A stretch of 64,000 bases of DNA from NCBI RefSeq assembly GCF_003172955.1, contig NZ_QGKR01000178.1, positions 1-64,000 on the forward strand, given 5' to 3'. Under the pieces are notes generated by a model. It saw nothing but the letters and a program-made list of their open reading frames with translations. It had not been told where the DNA came from and did no database searches. Below, one piece after another: positions 9,034 through 16,830 of the stretch (within the stretch, counting starts at the first letter, position 1; the number at the start of each line of letters is the position of its first letter). This DNA comes from Micromonospora acroterricola (GTDB lineage: Bacteria > Actinomycetota > Actinomycetes > Mycobacteriales > Micromonosporaceae). Position numbers and translations under genes: made by a program.

Positions 9034-10905
9034 TCAGACGGTCAGGGTCCAGGTGTTGACGTAGCCGGTGTCTCCGGAGTAGACGTCCCGCACCTGCAGC
9101 CGCCAGGTGCCGTTCGCCGCCTCACTGGAGACGTTGGCGGTGTAGGTCGTGTTCACGTTGTCGGCGCTGTCGAAGTAGCTGCTGTTCTTCAGCCGGTACG
9201 CCGAGCCGTCCGGAGCGACCAGGTCGATCACCAGGTCACCGCGGTAGGTGTGCACGATGTTCACCGCGATGGTCGAGGCCGACGAGGCGTTGCGGCCGCA
9301 GCCGGCGATCGTGATCGAGCTGGACGCCGTGACGCCGGTGTCCGGGATCGCGACGTCGGTGCCGTTGCTGCCGGAGCAGCCGCCGCCACCCGAACCGGTC
9401 ACGGTCAACGTGTAGGTGGCCGTGCGGGTGCCGGCCGCGCCGCTGCCGGTGATCGTGACCGGGTAGCTGCCGGCGGGGGTGCTCGCCGAGGTGGCGATGG
9501 TGAGGGTGGACGAGCCGCCCGAGGTCACCGTCGACGGGCTGAACGACGCGGTCGCGCCGGCCGGCAGGCCGCTGGCGGAGAGGCTGACCGACTGGGCGGA
9601 GCCGGCGGTGGTGGCCGTGCCGACGGTGGCCGTCACCGAGCCGCCGGGCGCGGTGGAGCCGGAGGTCGGCGACACCGATACCGAGAAGTCGTTGGCCGGC
9701 GGGGTGCCGTTCACGACGTAGAGCAGCTGGTTCGGGGTGCCGGTGCCGACGTTGGTCACCACGTTCGGGGTGGAGTTGCTGACCAGGTTGTCCCGGACCT
9801 GCTGCGGGCTCCAGGACGGGTTCGCCGAGAGCGTCAGCGCCGCCGCGCCGGCGACGTGCGGCGACGCCATCGAGGTGCCGCTGATGGTGTTCGTCGCGCT
9901 GCTGCCGGTGTACCAGGCCGAGGTGATGTTGACGCCCGGCGCCAGGATGTCGACGCAGGTGCCGAAGTTGGAGAAGCTCGCCGCGGCGTCGTTGTTCTGC
10001 GTCGCACCCACGGTGATCGCGGAGGCGACCCGGGCCGGGGAGTAGTTGCAGGCGTTCTGCCGGACGCCGAGGGTGTTGCCGTTGCCGGCGGCGACCGCGT
10101 ACGTGACACCGGAGTTGATCGAGTTGGTGACGGCCGTGTCGATCGAACTGTTGGCGCCACCACCGAGGCTCATGTTCGCCACCGCCGGCTTGACCGCGTT
10201 CGCGGTCACCCAGTCGATACCGGCCACCACCTGGGCGTTGGTACCGCTGCCCTGGCAGTTGAGCACTCGGACGCCGACGATCTGGACGCCCTTGGCCACC
10301 CCGTACGCCGAGCCACCCACCGTGCCCGCCACGTGCGTGCCGTGGCCGTTGCAGTCGTCGGCGGAGCCGCCGTCCACCGCGTCGAAGCCGGAGACGGCCC
10401 GCCCGCCGAAGTCGTTGTGCCCGTACAGCACGCCGGTGTCGATGATGTAGGCGCGGACGTTCGACGCCGTGTTCGGGTAGGTGTACGAGCTGTTCAGGGG
10501 CAGGTTCCGCTGGTCGATCCGGTCCAGGCCCCAGGATGGCGGGTTGGTCTGGGTGCCGGCGATCGAGACGGTGTGGTTCTGCTCGACGTACGCCACCGCC
10601 GGGTCGGCGGCGATCCGTGCGGCGGCCTTCGCGCCAACCCGGATCTCGAAGCCGCGCAGCGCAGCGCCGTAGGTGCGGGCCACGGTGCCGCCGTGCCGGC
10701 CGACCAGCCGGTCCGCGTTGTCGCCGACCGTGCCCCGGCTGACGGCGGTGTCCTTGAAGACGACGATGTAGCTGTCCGCGACGGCCGTGTCCCCACCCGC
10801 CGCCCGGATGGCTCCGGTGGGTTCGGCGGCCAGGGCGGGCGTGGCGGCGGCCAACAGGGTCAGTGCGGCCACCCCGACGAGTACGGACCTGTGGGCAAGA
10901 CGCAT
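9034..10905 (-). CDS. Secreted S8 subtilisin-like protease with C-terminal P domain
   Basis: A 623-residue secreted protease. Signal peptide about 1-26 (TPALAA), inhibitor I9 propeptide about 43-115, subtilase domain about 120-395 with catalytic Asp156 (IIDTG), His191 (GHGTHVAGT) and Ser345 (GTSMASPHVAG), a Ser/Thr-rich Ig-like linker about 405-505, then a P/proprotein-convertase domain about 510-623 typical of exported actinomycete and marine subtilases. The P domain commonly stabilises the catalytic domain or is removed on maturation. It is monocistronic, sharing a hairpin terminator with the convergent gene; an AT-richer stretch at 10990-11030 upstream probably contains the promoter. Confidence 0.96.
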   Translation of the reverse strand: MRLAHRSVLVGVAALTLLAAATPALAAEPTGAIRAAGGDTAVADSYIVVFKDTAVSRGTVGDNADRLVGRHGGTVARTYGAALRGFEIRVGAKAAARIAADPAVAYVEQNHTVSIAGTQTNPPSWGLDRIDQRNLPLNSSYTYPNTASNVRAYIIDTGVLYGHNDFGGRAVSGFDAVDGGSADDCNGHGTHVAGTVGGSAYGVAKGVQIVGVRVLNCQGSGTNAQVVAGIDWVTANAVKPAVANMSLGGGANSSIDTAVTNSINSGVTYAVAAGNGNTLGVRQNACNYSPARVASAITVGATQNNDAAASFSNFGTCVDILAPGVNITSAWYTGSSATNTISGTSMASPHVAGAAALTLSANPSWSPQQVRDNLVSNSTPNVVTNVGTGTPNQLLYVVNGTPPANDFSVSVSPTSGSTAPGGSVTATVGTATTAGSAQSVSLSASGLPAGATASFSPSTVTSGGSSTLTIATSASTPAGSYPVTITGSGAAGTRTATYTLTVTGSGGGGCSGSNGTDVAIPDTGVTASSSITIAGCGRNASSASTIAVNIVHTYRGDLVIDLVAPDGSAYRLKNSSYFDSADNVNTTYTANVSSEAANGTWRLQVRDVYSGDTGYVNTWTLTV

Positions 10906-11120
10906 CTCTTACCTCCCTCCGACCGGCAGCCGCCCGACGCGGGTCCCGCTCAGATCCATGACGGCCGATCTTTCCCGAGGGTAGGTCAGTGCAGTGATGA
11001 AGATAAACATGTCGCATCGTTCATAACGCGGAGAGGATGCCCCCTACGGGACGGCGTTCCGGGACGAACGAGGGCTGCGCCCGGAGTCGCGGACGGCCGC
11101 GATCGGAGAGGCTGACCAGC

Positions 11121-11720
11121 ATGGAGAGCCCCCTCGCCGCCGTGCTGCCGATCGCCGTCCTGTGGCTGGCCGCTGGCGTGGTCGCGGACGGCCTGCCCCG
11201 GCTGGACCGCGCCCGCGCGCTGCGCCGACGCGCCGGACACCTGCTCATCCTGACCCTCGTGGGCCTGACGCTCACGGCGGCGGTGCTTGCGGCCGGGTTG
11301 TTCACCGCCGGCAACACCCCGGCCGATCGGGCCGCCACCGCCCTCAACCTCGCCGGGCTCCCCACACTCGTGGTGGCGGTCTGCACCGTACGCCGGGTGC
11401 GCCGGCTCCGGGCCGGCGCGGGAGCGTTCGCCGCAGCGCCGGAGACGCCCGCGCCGCACGGCCTTCGGGCCGCCGCGGCGCACCCGCTGATCGGGTTACC
11501 GGTCCAGGTCACGGGTGTGCTGACGGTGCCCGCGGTGGTCGCGGCGAGCGGCACCGACCTGCTCGCCGCACCGGGCGTCACCGGTCCAGCGATCACCGTC
11601 GGCGCGCTCGGGATCCTGGCCGTCGGCGTCCGGCACGCGCTCCGGCACAGCAGGCTCGCCGAGCGGGCCCGGCCGGACGCACAGCGGTCAGCGCGAGCGC
11701 CCGGGCCCCTGCACGTATAG
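11121..11720 (+). CDS. Hypothetical membrane protein
   Basis: A 199-residue protein from ATG 11121, with GGAGAGG about ten bases upstream. Five or so hydrophobic segments are visible (around residues 5-22, 35-55, 65-80, 120-145 and 155-175), separated by Arg-rich loops. I do not recognise a family. The coding bias (G/C third positions) supports a real gene. Its 3' end overlaps the convergent hypothetical gene by about 33 bases. Function unknown. Confidence 0.7.
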   Translation: MESPLAAVLPIAVLWLAAGVVADGLPRLDRARALRRRAGHLLILTLVGLTLTAAVLAAGLFTAGNTPADRAATALNLAGLPTLVVAVCTVRRVRRLRAGAGAFAAAPETPAPHGLRAAAAHPLIGLPVQVTGVLTVPAVVAASGTDLLAAPGVTGPAITVGALGILAVGVRHALRHSRLAERARPDAQRSARAPGPLHV

Positions 11721-12089
11721 GAGCTCCAGGATCGCCCGGGTCGCCTCGAACCAGCGGTCCAGCCAGCCCGGCGGCGGCACGCTGCCCTTCGGCGGCAGCT
11801 CCATCAGCAGGCCGCGCAGCAACGGGTGGTCAGCCAGCGCCCCGGTGGGCTCCATCGGCCAGCCGCTGGGCGGGAAGGACGGCTCGACCAGTGGGTTCGG
11901 GTCCAGTGAGGGCAGGGAGAGCGGCGTATCGCTCGCCTCGGCCGCCGACGCGTCCCGTCCGCTCATCTCCTGGTCGGTCGAGACCACCTCGGTGAGGACG
12001 GTGTCCCGACGTGCCCCGCGGTACTTGCCACCGAACCGCTCCGGCTTACCCGGACCGTTGGTGAGGTTGTCAGACCCGATCGTCGTCAT
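11688..12089 (-). CDS. Hypothetical protein, Pro-rich
   Basis: A 133-residue protein from ATG 12089. The N-terminus is polar and Gly/Arg-rich (GPGKPERFGGKYRGARRD), the middle is acidic and Pro-rich (SLPSLDPNPLVEPSFPPSGW), and the C-terminal third is probably helical (LLRGLLMELPP, LDRWFEATRAILELL). No signal peptide, membrane segment or cysteine. It lies downstream of the XRE/DUF397 pair on the same strand but beyond a hairpin terminator, so it may be a separate unit. I recognise no family. Confidence 0.6.
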   Translation of the reverse strand: MTTIGSDNLTNGPGKPERFGGKYRGARRDTVLTEVVSTDQEMSGRDASAAEASDTPLSLPSLDPNPLVEPSFPPSGWPMEPTGALADHPLLRGLLMELPPKGSVPPPGWLDRWFEATRAILELLYVQGPGRSR

Positions 12090-12291
12090 CCGTCTCGCCT
12101 ACCTCGCTCGGTTGCGGATAGTGCGGCGGGTCGTCGACCAGCGCCGTACCGACGGGTTCAACGAGACGGGCCCGCTGTAGCGACGGGAATCCCGGCGGAA
12201 CCTCGCCGGCCGCCACCGCGCGGTGCCGAAGAGCGTGGCGATCCGGACACGGGAAAGCCCCCGCCCGGTCGAGACCGGACGGGGACCTCAC
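12070..12291 (-). CDS. Possible small ORF upstream of the Pro-rich hypothetical gene
   Basis: A 73-codon reading frame, or 48 codons if GTG 12216 is used, ending with an Asp run (GETDDDDRV) that overlaps the start of the following gene by 20 bases. The C-terminal half looks protein-like (VPPGFPSLQRARLVEPVG), but codon bias is only moderate and the longer start lies downstream of a terminator hairpin. It may be a leader for the next gene or non-coding. Confidence 0.25.
   Translation of the reverse strand: MRSPSGLDRAGAFPCPDRHALRHRAVAAGEVPPGFPSLQRARLVEPVGTALVDDPPHYPQPSEVGETDDDDRV
12259..12284 (-). terminator. Hairpin terminator after the DUF397 gene
   Basis: CCCCGTCCGGT and ACCGGGCGGGG (minus strand) form an 11-bp stem with one G-T pair and a tetraloop, followed by GCTTTCCC, 20-45 bases after the DUF397 stop. 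Confidence 0.65.
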
Positions 12292-12303
12292 GTGACCACT
12301 CGG

Positions 12304-12531
12304 TCAGGCCGAGCCGAACGCACCGCCTCTGGTGCCGGCGACGAAGGCGTGCCAGTCACCCGGGGCGAAGACCAGGGCCGGGCCGGCCTTGTCCTTCGAG
12401 TCCCGCACTCCGACCGCCCCGGTCACGTACGCCACCTCCACGCAGTTGTCACAGTTCGGCCCGCTCTTCGAGCTCTTGAACCACGTTGCCTGCGTCAGGT
12501 CCACGGGGAACCCCTTGGTCGCCATTTCCAC
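12304..12531 (-). CDS. DUF397 small regulatory partner protein (first copy)
   Basis: A 75-residue DUF397 protein with the family core ATWFKSSKSG...CVEVA...VGVRDSKD...LVFAPGDWHAFVAG. The start is probably GTG 12531, with GGAG five bases upstream; ATG 12525 is possible. It overlaps the end of the XRE regulator by 37 bases, so they are co-translated. DUF397 proteins sit next to WhiJ-like XRE regulators across actinomycetes and are thought to form paired regulatory or toxin-antitoxin-like modules in development. A second pair lies near 56 kb in this window. Confidence 0.9.
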   Translation of the reverse strand: MEMATKGFPVDLTQATWFKSSKSGPNCDNCVEVAYVTGAVGVRDSKDKAGPALVFAPGDWHAFVAGTRGGAFGSA

Positions 12532-13376
12532 AACGGCTCCTCTGCCAGTTTTGCGATGTGTGCGACGGACTCCTCCGGACGAATGGCCGCGGCGCGGATG
12601 TGATCGAAGATGAAGCTGTACTTCTGTAGTTCGTCACTCTTCTCCAGGAAGAGCCCACCCGTGGCGTTCTCCGCGTACACGACATCCGGATCACCGGGCT
12701 CGGGAAAGCTGAGGATCGTGAAGGTGCCGTCCATGCCGGCGTGCGCACCCACCTCGAAAGGAAGGATCTGGAGCGTCACGTTCGGCAGCTCGGCAACCTC
12801 GACCAGCCGCTTGAGCTGGCCACGCATCACCTCGTCCCCACCCACCGGCCTGCTTACCACCGCCTCATCGAGCACCACCCACAGATCGACCGGATCGTCC
12901 TGGGTCAACAACGACTGACGGCCCAGACGGACACGCACCCGCTGATGAACCTGATCGGCGGTGAAGTCCGGCCGGGCGGCGCGGATCATCGCCCCCGCGT
13001 ACTCCTCGGTCTCCAACAGACCGGGCACCACCTGCTGCTCGTACGCCCGGATCGAACTCGCCGCGGCCTCCAGCCCGACGTACGCCCCGACGAGCACGGT
13101 GCTGTACGGGTGCCACCAGCCCTTCTGCCGGGCCTCCCGGGCGATCTGCACGAGTTCGTCGCTCTCGGCACCGACCACGCCGTAGATCCGCAACATGTCC
13201 CGCACGTCGCGCGGGGTGGCCGTGGTGTGCCCGGTCTCGATCCGGGAGACCTTCGACGCGGAGCACTCCAACTGCTCGGCCACGACTTCGATGGTGATCC
13301 CGGCGGACTCCCGCTGGCGGCGCAGCTCGGCACCGAGCCGCCGTCTCCGGATGGTGGGACTGCGCCGCTCACTCAT
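12495..13376 (-). CDS. XRE-family regulator with DUF5753 domain (WhiJ-like, first copy)
   Basis: A 293-residue regulator: helix-turn-helix at about 12-68 (ELRRQRESAGITIEVVAEQLECSASKVSRIETG) and a C-terminal DUF5753 domain about 100-280 (EQQVVPGLLETEEYA, LDEAVVSRPVG, LPFEVGAHAGMDG). It overlaps the downstream DUF397 gene, the standard arrangement for this family. The long upstream region (13377-13998) contains the likely promoter and a palindromic candidate operator at 13621-13644. Targets unknown. Confidence 0.93.
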   Translation of the reverse strand: MSERRSPTIRRRRLGAELRRQRESAGITIEVVAEQLECSASKVSRIETGHTTATPRDVRDMLRIYGVVGAESDELVQIAREARQKGWWHPYSTVLVGAYVGLEAAASSIRAYEQQVVPGLLETEEYAGAMIRAARPDFTADQVHQRVRVRLGRQSLLTQDDPVDLWVVLDEAVVSRPVGGDEVMRGQLKRLVEVAELPNVTLQILPFEVGAHAGMDGTFTILSFPEPGDPDVVYAENATGGLFLEKSDELQKYSFIFDHIRAAAIRPEESVAHIAKLAEEPLWKWRPRGSPWT

Positions 13377-13998
13377 GGCGCCCCCCGGTCACTGGTCCCA
13401 CCGCTGGCTGCTCGACCCCACTCGGGCTACCTCCGGTCGACGCGCCACTGGCTGCCGCCCGCCGGGGGCGCGACCGTCGACCGGCGGACGTTCGCGGCGA
13501 GGGGATGGTGCCGGTCATCGGCCGGCCGCGACGGGCGTAACCGGTCCTCAGTGTGCCGTCCGGACGCGGATGGCTTCAAGCGCCGCTTTGCGGGGGCGAC
13601 TCACGTATCGGCAAAAGTCGACGTGCAACTTGCATGAAGCACGTCGCTGATGCACTCTGTCCGTATGGCACGGATCACTCAGCGTCTCCGTCCGGTCCCC
13701 CGGTGTGGTGATCCCACCGACCCGGGGAAGCCGGCCGCGGCGCGGGTCCGGCCCGCGACACCGAGAGCTGCCCCGGGGTGATGACCCCGCCGCTGCACGT
13801 CAGCCGACTGTGGCGGCGGGCGCGGTTCCCGGAAGCAGCCGGGTGATGGTCGGGTGGCGGCACGCCACCAGCGGGGTACGGCCCGACCACCACCACCCGC
13901 ACCACCGGTCCACGAGGCGCGACCCCGTCACCGGGCCGAGACGTTCCCCCGATCAGTCACCGCCGGCACACCGCCGGCCGACCTCCCCAGGAGCCCAT
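13377..13998. other. Long intergenic region with overlapping micro-ORFs
   Basis: No convincing gene in 620 bases. The stretch 13595-13665 is AT-richer and holds a candidate operator, so divergent promoters for the XRE gene and the rightward gene are likely here. On the plus strand, small frames at 13665-13781, 13781-13846 and 13846 onward are chained by overlapping stop/start codons (TGATG); the third is in frame with the gene at 13999. They lack ribosome-binding sites and have unusual composition (His/Arg/Pro), so I do not call them as genes. Confidence 0.5.
13621..13644. promoter_or_regulatory. Candidate operator upstream of the XRE regulator
   Basis: ACGTGC (13621-13626) and GCACGT (13639-13644) form a dyad around a core with two TGCA elements (TGCAACTTGCATGA), within an AT-richer segment about 250 bases upstream of the XRE start. 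Symmetry and composition suggest a protein-binding site; autoregulation by the XRE protein is inferred only. Confidence 0.4.
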
Positions 13999-14283
13999 GT
14001 GCTTCCCCGCTCCGGTGACGTACTGAACGTGACTCGCGCGGCGAGTGTCCAGTTCCTCAGGCCCATCAAGTTCCGGGTGATCCGGGTGCTCGACTGGCCG
14101 ACCTACGACGGTTGGCTCTGGCTCGACGGCTACGAGTTGAACGCCGCGGGCGACGCGGTCACCCGTCGGTCGATCTTCGTCCAGCGGGAAGGGCTGCAAC
14201 AGGTGCACGCCGCGCCGGAGCCCCGCCCGCACACCGTGCGGAGCCGGCGACCGGTCGTCCGTACGCCGGTCAGGGTGGGCTGA
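13999..14283 (+). CDS. Conserved hypothetical small protein
   Basis: A 94-residue protein from GTG 13999, chosen because AGGAG lies five bases upstream; GTG 14029 (VTRAASVQF) is the alternative and leaves the compact core. The core (QFLRPIKFRVIRVLDWPTYDG, then WLWLDGYELNAAGDAV) looks like a small beta-rich domain, followed by a basic, disordered tail. No catalytic or membrane features. I do not recognise a named family. Confidence 0.6.
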   Translation: MLPRSGDVLNVTRAASVQFLRPIKFRVIRVLDWPTYDGWLWLDGYELNAAGDAVTRRSIFVQREGLQQVHAAPEPRPHTVRSRRPVVRTPVRVG

Positions 14284-14381
14284 CCGACGCGATCCGCCGC
14301 CGGTGGGCGTGCCGTCGCCATAGAATCGGTACGCCCACCCCGGCACCGTTCCACCCGCACGTCCAGGGCCCTGATCCTGGG

Positions 14382-14825
14382 ATGGTCATGGTCAATCAGC
14401 CCGCCCCGCGGCGGCACCACCGCTCCCGTATCGCCTACGCCTTTGGACTCCTCGCCCTGCTCGGGGCAGTGACCACCCTCGTGGTCCTGGTCCGCGACCC
14501 GGCGCTGTCGTCCACCCGGCTGGTCACTCCGGTGCCGGCACCGGAGATCACCGTGGTCGACCCCGACCCACCGACGGACGAACCCGGCTGGCACGCCACG
14601 GACCCCGCGCGCGACCGCCTCGACGCGATCGACCCTGCCGGCCCGGCGGCCGACTCCGGTTCCGGCGGCGGCCAGTCCGACGGCCGGCAGGAGATCACCG
14701 AGGCCGCTCCGGCCCGGCATACCGCGACGGACGTCCGCCGCTCGCTGTTCTGGTCCGGGATCTTCGGCCTCACCATCTCGCTGGCCGGTCTCGGCCTCGT
14801 CGGCACCCGCCGCCGGATGTGGTGA
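14382..14825 (+). CDS. Hypothetical protein with two membrane segments
   Basis: About 147 residues. The start is ATG 14382 or ATG 14388; both have only weak ribosome-binding sites. A basic N-terminus (RRHHRSR) precedes a transmembrane helix at about 20-42, then an acidic Pro/Gly-rich region with DPDPP and GSGGGQSDG, then a second hydrophobic segment (about 122-142) ending in an Arg cluster (GTRRRMW). This N-in topology with a short external loop and C-terminal basic stop-transfer is clear, but the function is not. Confidence 0.6.
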   Translation: MVMVNQPAPRRHHRSRIAYAFGLLALLGAVTTLVVLVRDPALSSTRLVTPVPAPEITVVDPDPPTDEPGWHATDPARDRLDAIDPAGPAADSGSGGGQSDGRQEITEAAPARHTATDVRRSLFWSGIFGLTISLAGLGLVGTRRRMW

Positions 14826-14832
14826 GCGTCGG

Positions 14833-15825
14833 TCAGCGCGTGGCCGTCACCGTCGGGCTGGGCCGGACCGGGCCGGTGCCCGTCCCGGTCGAGGGCCGGG
14901 CCTGGGAAATGACCAGCAGCACCTCCTCGTCGGTCGGCACCGTCGCGCCGGCCTCCGGCTCGGTTCCCACCACCGTGCCCGGTGGCAGCTCGGACGGGCG
15001 GTACACCACCCGGTAGCTCAGGCCGAGCCGGTCCAGCAGCCCTTCCGCGGTGGCCTGCGGCAGGCCGGCGAGCGGCGGCACCGGCACCTCCGCCGGCGCG
15101 GTGGTGACCGGCGGGCTGCTCGGCGACTCACTGCTCGGCGCCGCCGAGGTGGGCGCCGCGCTGGTCGGTGCGGCGCTGGTGGCACTGGCCGGCGGAGGCG
15201 ACGGTGTGGGTCCCGGGTCATCGGGGTCGTCGTCCTGCGCGGCGAGCACCACCCAGAGCGCGGCCCCGAGCAGGCCTGCGAGCAGGAGCGCGAGCACACC
15301 CCAGAGGATCGGCAGCCACCAGCGTCGGCCACCCTGCTCCTCGGCGTACCACTCGCCGGCGGGCTCGGCCGGTTGGGGCGCTCGCACCTCCGCCCGCCCG
15401 GACCACGGCGCCGGGGTCGTCCGCTCGGCAGGCATCCGCGCGGTCCGGTCGACCGGCGTGCCCGGCCGCGTCAGCCCAGAGCGGTCGATCGGCATGGTCC
15501 GGTCGGGCGAACCAGCCGGGCCGGCCGACGCGGCCCGGTCGATGGAGGCGGTCGCATCCGGCGACGCGGCCCGGTCGATGGGCGCGGTGGCATCCGGCAA
15601 CTCGGCGCGGTCGATGGGAGCGGTCGCATCGGGCGACGCGGGCCGGTCGATCGGCGCGGTCGCGTCCGGCAACGCGGCCCGGTCGATCGGCGCGGTCTCG
15701 TCGGGTGACCGGGTGCCAGGCGAGGTCGGCGGGGTCGGCTCGGGCCGGTCGGCGGCGGGCGGCAGAGGGCGCGTCCGGTCGTCGTCGTGGTCCCCGGTGG
15801 GCGGCTCCTGGCGGTCGTCGCTCAT
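14833..15825 (-). CDS. PASTA-domain membrane protein with 12-residue repeats
   Basis: A 330-residue protein. A cytoplasmic disordered N-terminus contains five tandem copies of a 12-residue unit (DATAPIDRAASP and variants, residues 42-101) plus degenerate copies (RTMPIDRSG). One transmembrane helix lies at about 170-197, then a Ser/Pro/Thr-rich extracellular stalk and a single PASTA domain at about 255-315 (VPPLAGLPQATAEGLLDRLG...VVGTEPEAGATVPTDEEVLLVIS). PASTA domains bind muropeptides or lipid II; there is no kinase domain here. The repeated acidic/Arg units each carry a Thr and could be kinase targets, which is inference. A second PASTA protein is encoded about 190 bases upstream on the same strand. 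Confidence 0.85.
   Translation of the reverse strand: MSDDRQEPPTGDHDDDRTRPLPPAADRPEPTPPTSPGTRSPDETAPIDRAALPDATAPIDRPASPDATAPIDRAELPDATAPIDRAASPDATASIDRAASAGPAGSPDRTMPIDRSGLTRPGTPVDRTARMPAERTTPAPWSGRAEVRAPQPAEPAGEWYAEEQGGRRWWLPILWGVLALLLAGLLGAALWVVLAAQDDDPDDPGPTPSPPPASATSAAPTSAAPTSAAPSSESPSSPPVTTAPAEVPVPPLAGLPQATAEGLLDRLGLSYRVVYRPSELPPGTVVGTEPEAGATVPTDEEVLLVISQARPSTGTGTGPVRPSPTVTATR
15523..15702. repeat. In-frame 36-bp tandem repeats
   Basis: Five adjoining 36-base units encode the 12-residue repeat of the PASTA protein. The copies are very similar, suggesting recent expansion and likely length variation between strains. Confidence 0.85.
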
Positions 15826-16012
15826 CGCACGTCCTTTCCCGGGCGGGCGCCATGGCCCTCGACGGCCAACCTAACCGCCCACACGGTGATCAGCGGGGAT
15901 CCGCGGCGCGAACCGCCCGGCTCGGGACGGCACACCGGCGGACCCCGGCCGTGCGGGATGACCTACCAGACCCGTACGGGCCGGAGCGGCCGACCGGTTC
16001 GCGGGCCGGAGA

Positions 16013-16711
16013 TCAGGAGGTGGGATTCGTGGTCGGCTGGCTTGGGGGCGCCGCCCCGCACCAGATGCTGACCTCGTCGTTCCAGCGGGCCGAGCCGTCC
16101 TCGGCCGGTTCCTGCCGGCTGACCTTCCCACTGCGTCCGCTGCGGTAGCGCGGGTAGAGGCCCTCGTCGACCAGGTCGTCCGCAGCGCTGGCGCAGTCGT
16201 CGCCCACCACGTCCGGCACCTCGGCGGCGGGCGGCGGGCCGGCAACCCGCAACTGCACCGTGGTGCCCCGGGTCACCGGGGTGCCCACGGCGGGCGAGGT
16301 GCTCTCGACCGTACGACCGGTGCCGGTGCCGAAGACCAACCGCCAGCCCAGCCGCTGCTCGCGCAGCGCGTCCCGGGCCTCCTCGAAGTCGCTGCCGACC
16401 ACCGGTGGCACGGTCAGCCCGGTGCCCTTGGTCGCGGTGGCGGAGGTGCGGGGGGCCGACGGCGTGGTCCGGCCGCTGCTCGGCCGGGGCGCGGTGGCCC
16501 GGCCGGTCGGTGTGTCGGTCGCGGTCGCCACCGCGAGCGGATCCGTCGGGGGCGCCTCGTCCCCGCCCGCCAGCAGCCAGCCGCCCGTGGCACCGACCGC
16601 GGCGAGGAGCACGGCGACCAGCCCACCGCCGAGCAGCATGCTGCCCCGGCCCGGACCGCCGCCGTCCCGGCCGGCGACGGCATCCTGCCGACCCGTGTTC
16701 GCGTCCGTCAT
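16013..16711 (-). CDS. PASTA-domain membrane protein, two PASTA repeats
   Basis: About 232 residues from ATG 16711; GTG 16720 would add three residues but sits too close to the GAGGCG upstream. One transmembrane helix at about 24-48 (LLGGGLVAVLLAAVGATGGWLLAG), a Thr/Pro/Ser-rich stalk, then two PASTA domains (VPPVVGSDFEEARDALREQ and EVPDVVGDDCASAADDLVD). The second domain has two cysteines (DDCAS, IWCG) that could form a disulfide. It resembles the extracellular part of PknB without the kinase, so it may sense or scaffold cell-wall fragments. Confidence 0.82.
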   Translation of the reverse strand: MTDANTGRQDAVAGRDGGGPGRGSMLLGGGLVAVLLAAVGATGGWLLAGGDEAPPTDPLAVATATDTPTGRATAPRPSSGRTTPSAPRTSATATKGTGLTVPPVVGSDFEEARDALREQRLGWRLVFGTGTGRTVESTSPAVGTPVTRGTTVQLRVAGPPPAAEVPDVVGDDCASAADDLVDEGLYPRYRSGRSGKVSRQEPAEDGSARWNDEVSIWCGAAPPSQPTTNPTS

Positions 16712-16830
16712 TGCGCCCACCGCCTCATCACCGGCGACCGTACCGGTCGTCGCCCAACCCGTTGCGTCTGCGGCCCGTTCCGGCGGGTAGTTGCCACTCG
16801 CCGCGCCGACGACGGGACGTTACGCTGCCC

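Noticed and set aside
9022..11115. 697-codon plus-strand frame opposite the subtilase
   Set aside because: Antisense shadow; the minus strand contains a signal peptide and a complete catalytic triad.
13675..13905. 76-codon minus-strand frame in the XRE upstream region
   Set aside because: Pro/Arg/His-rich with no ribosome-binding site; probably non-coding.
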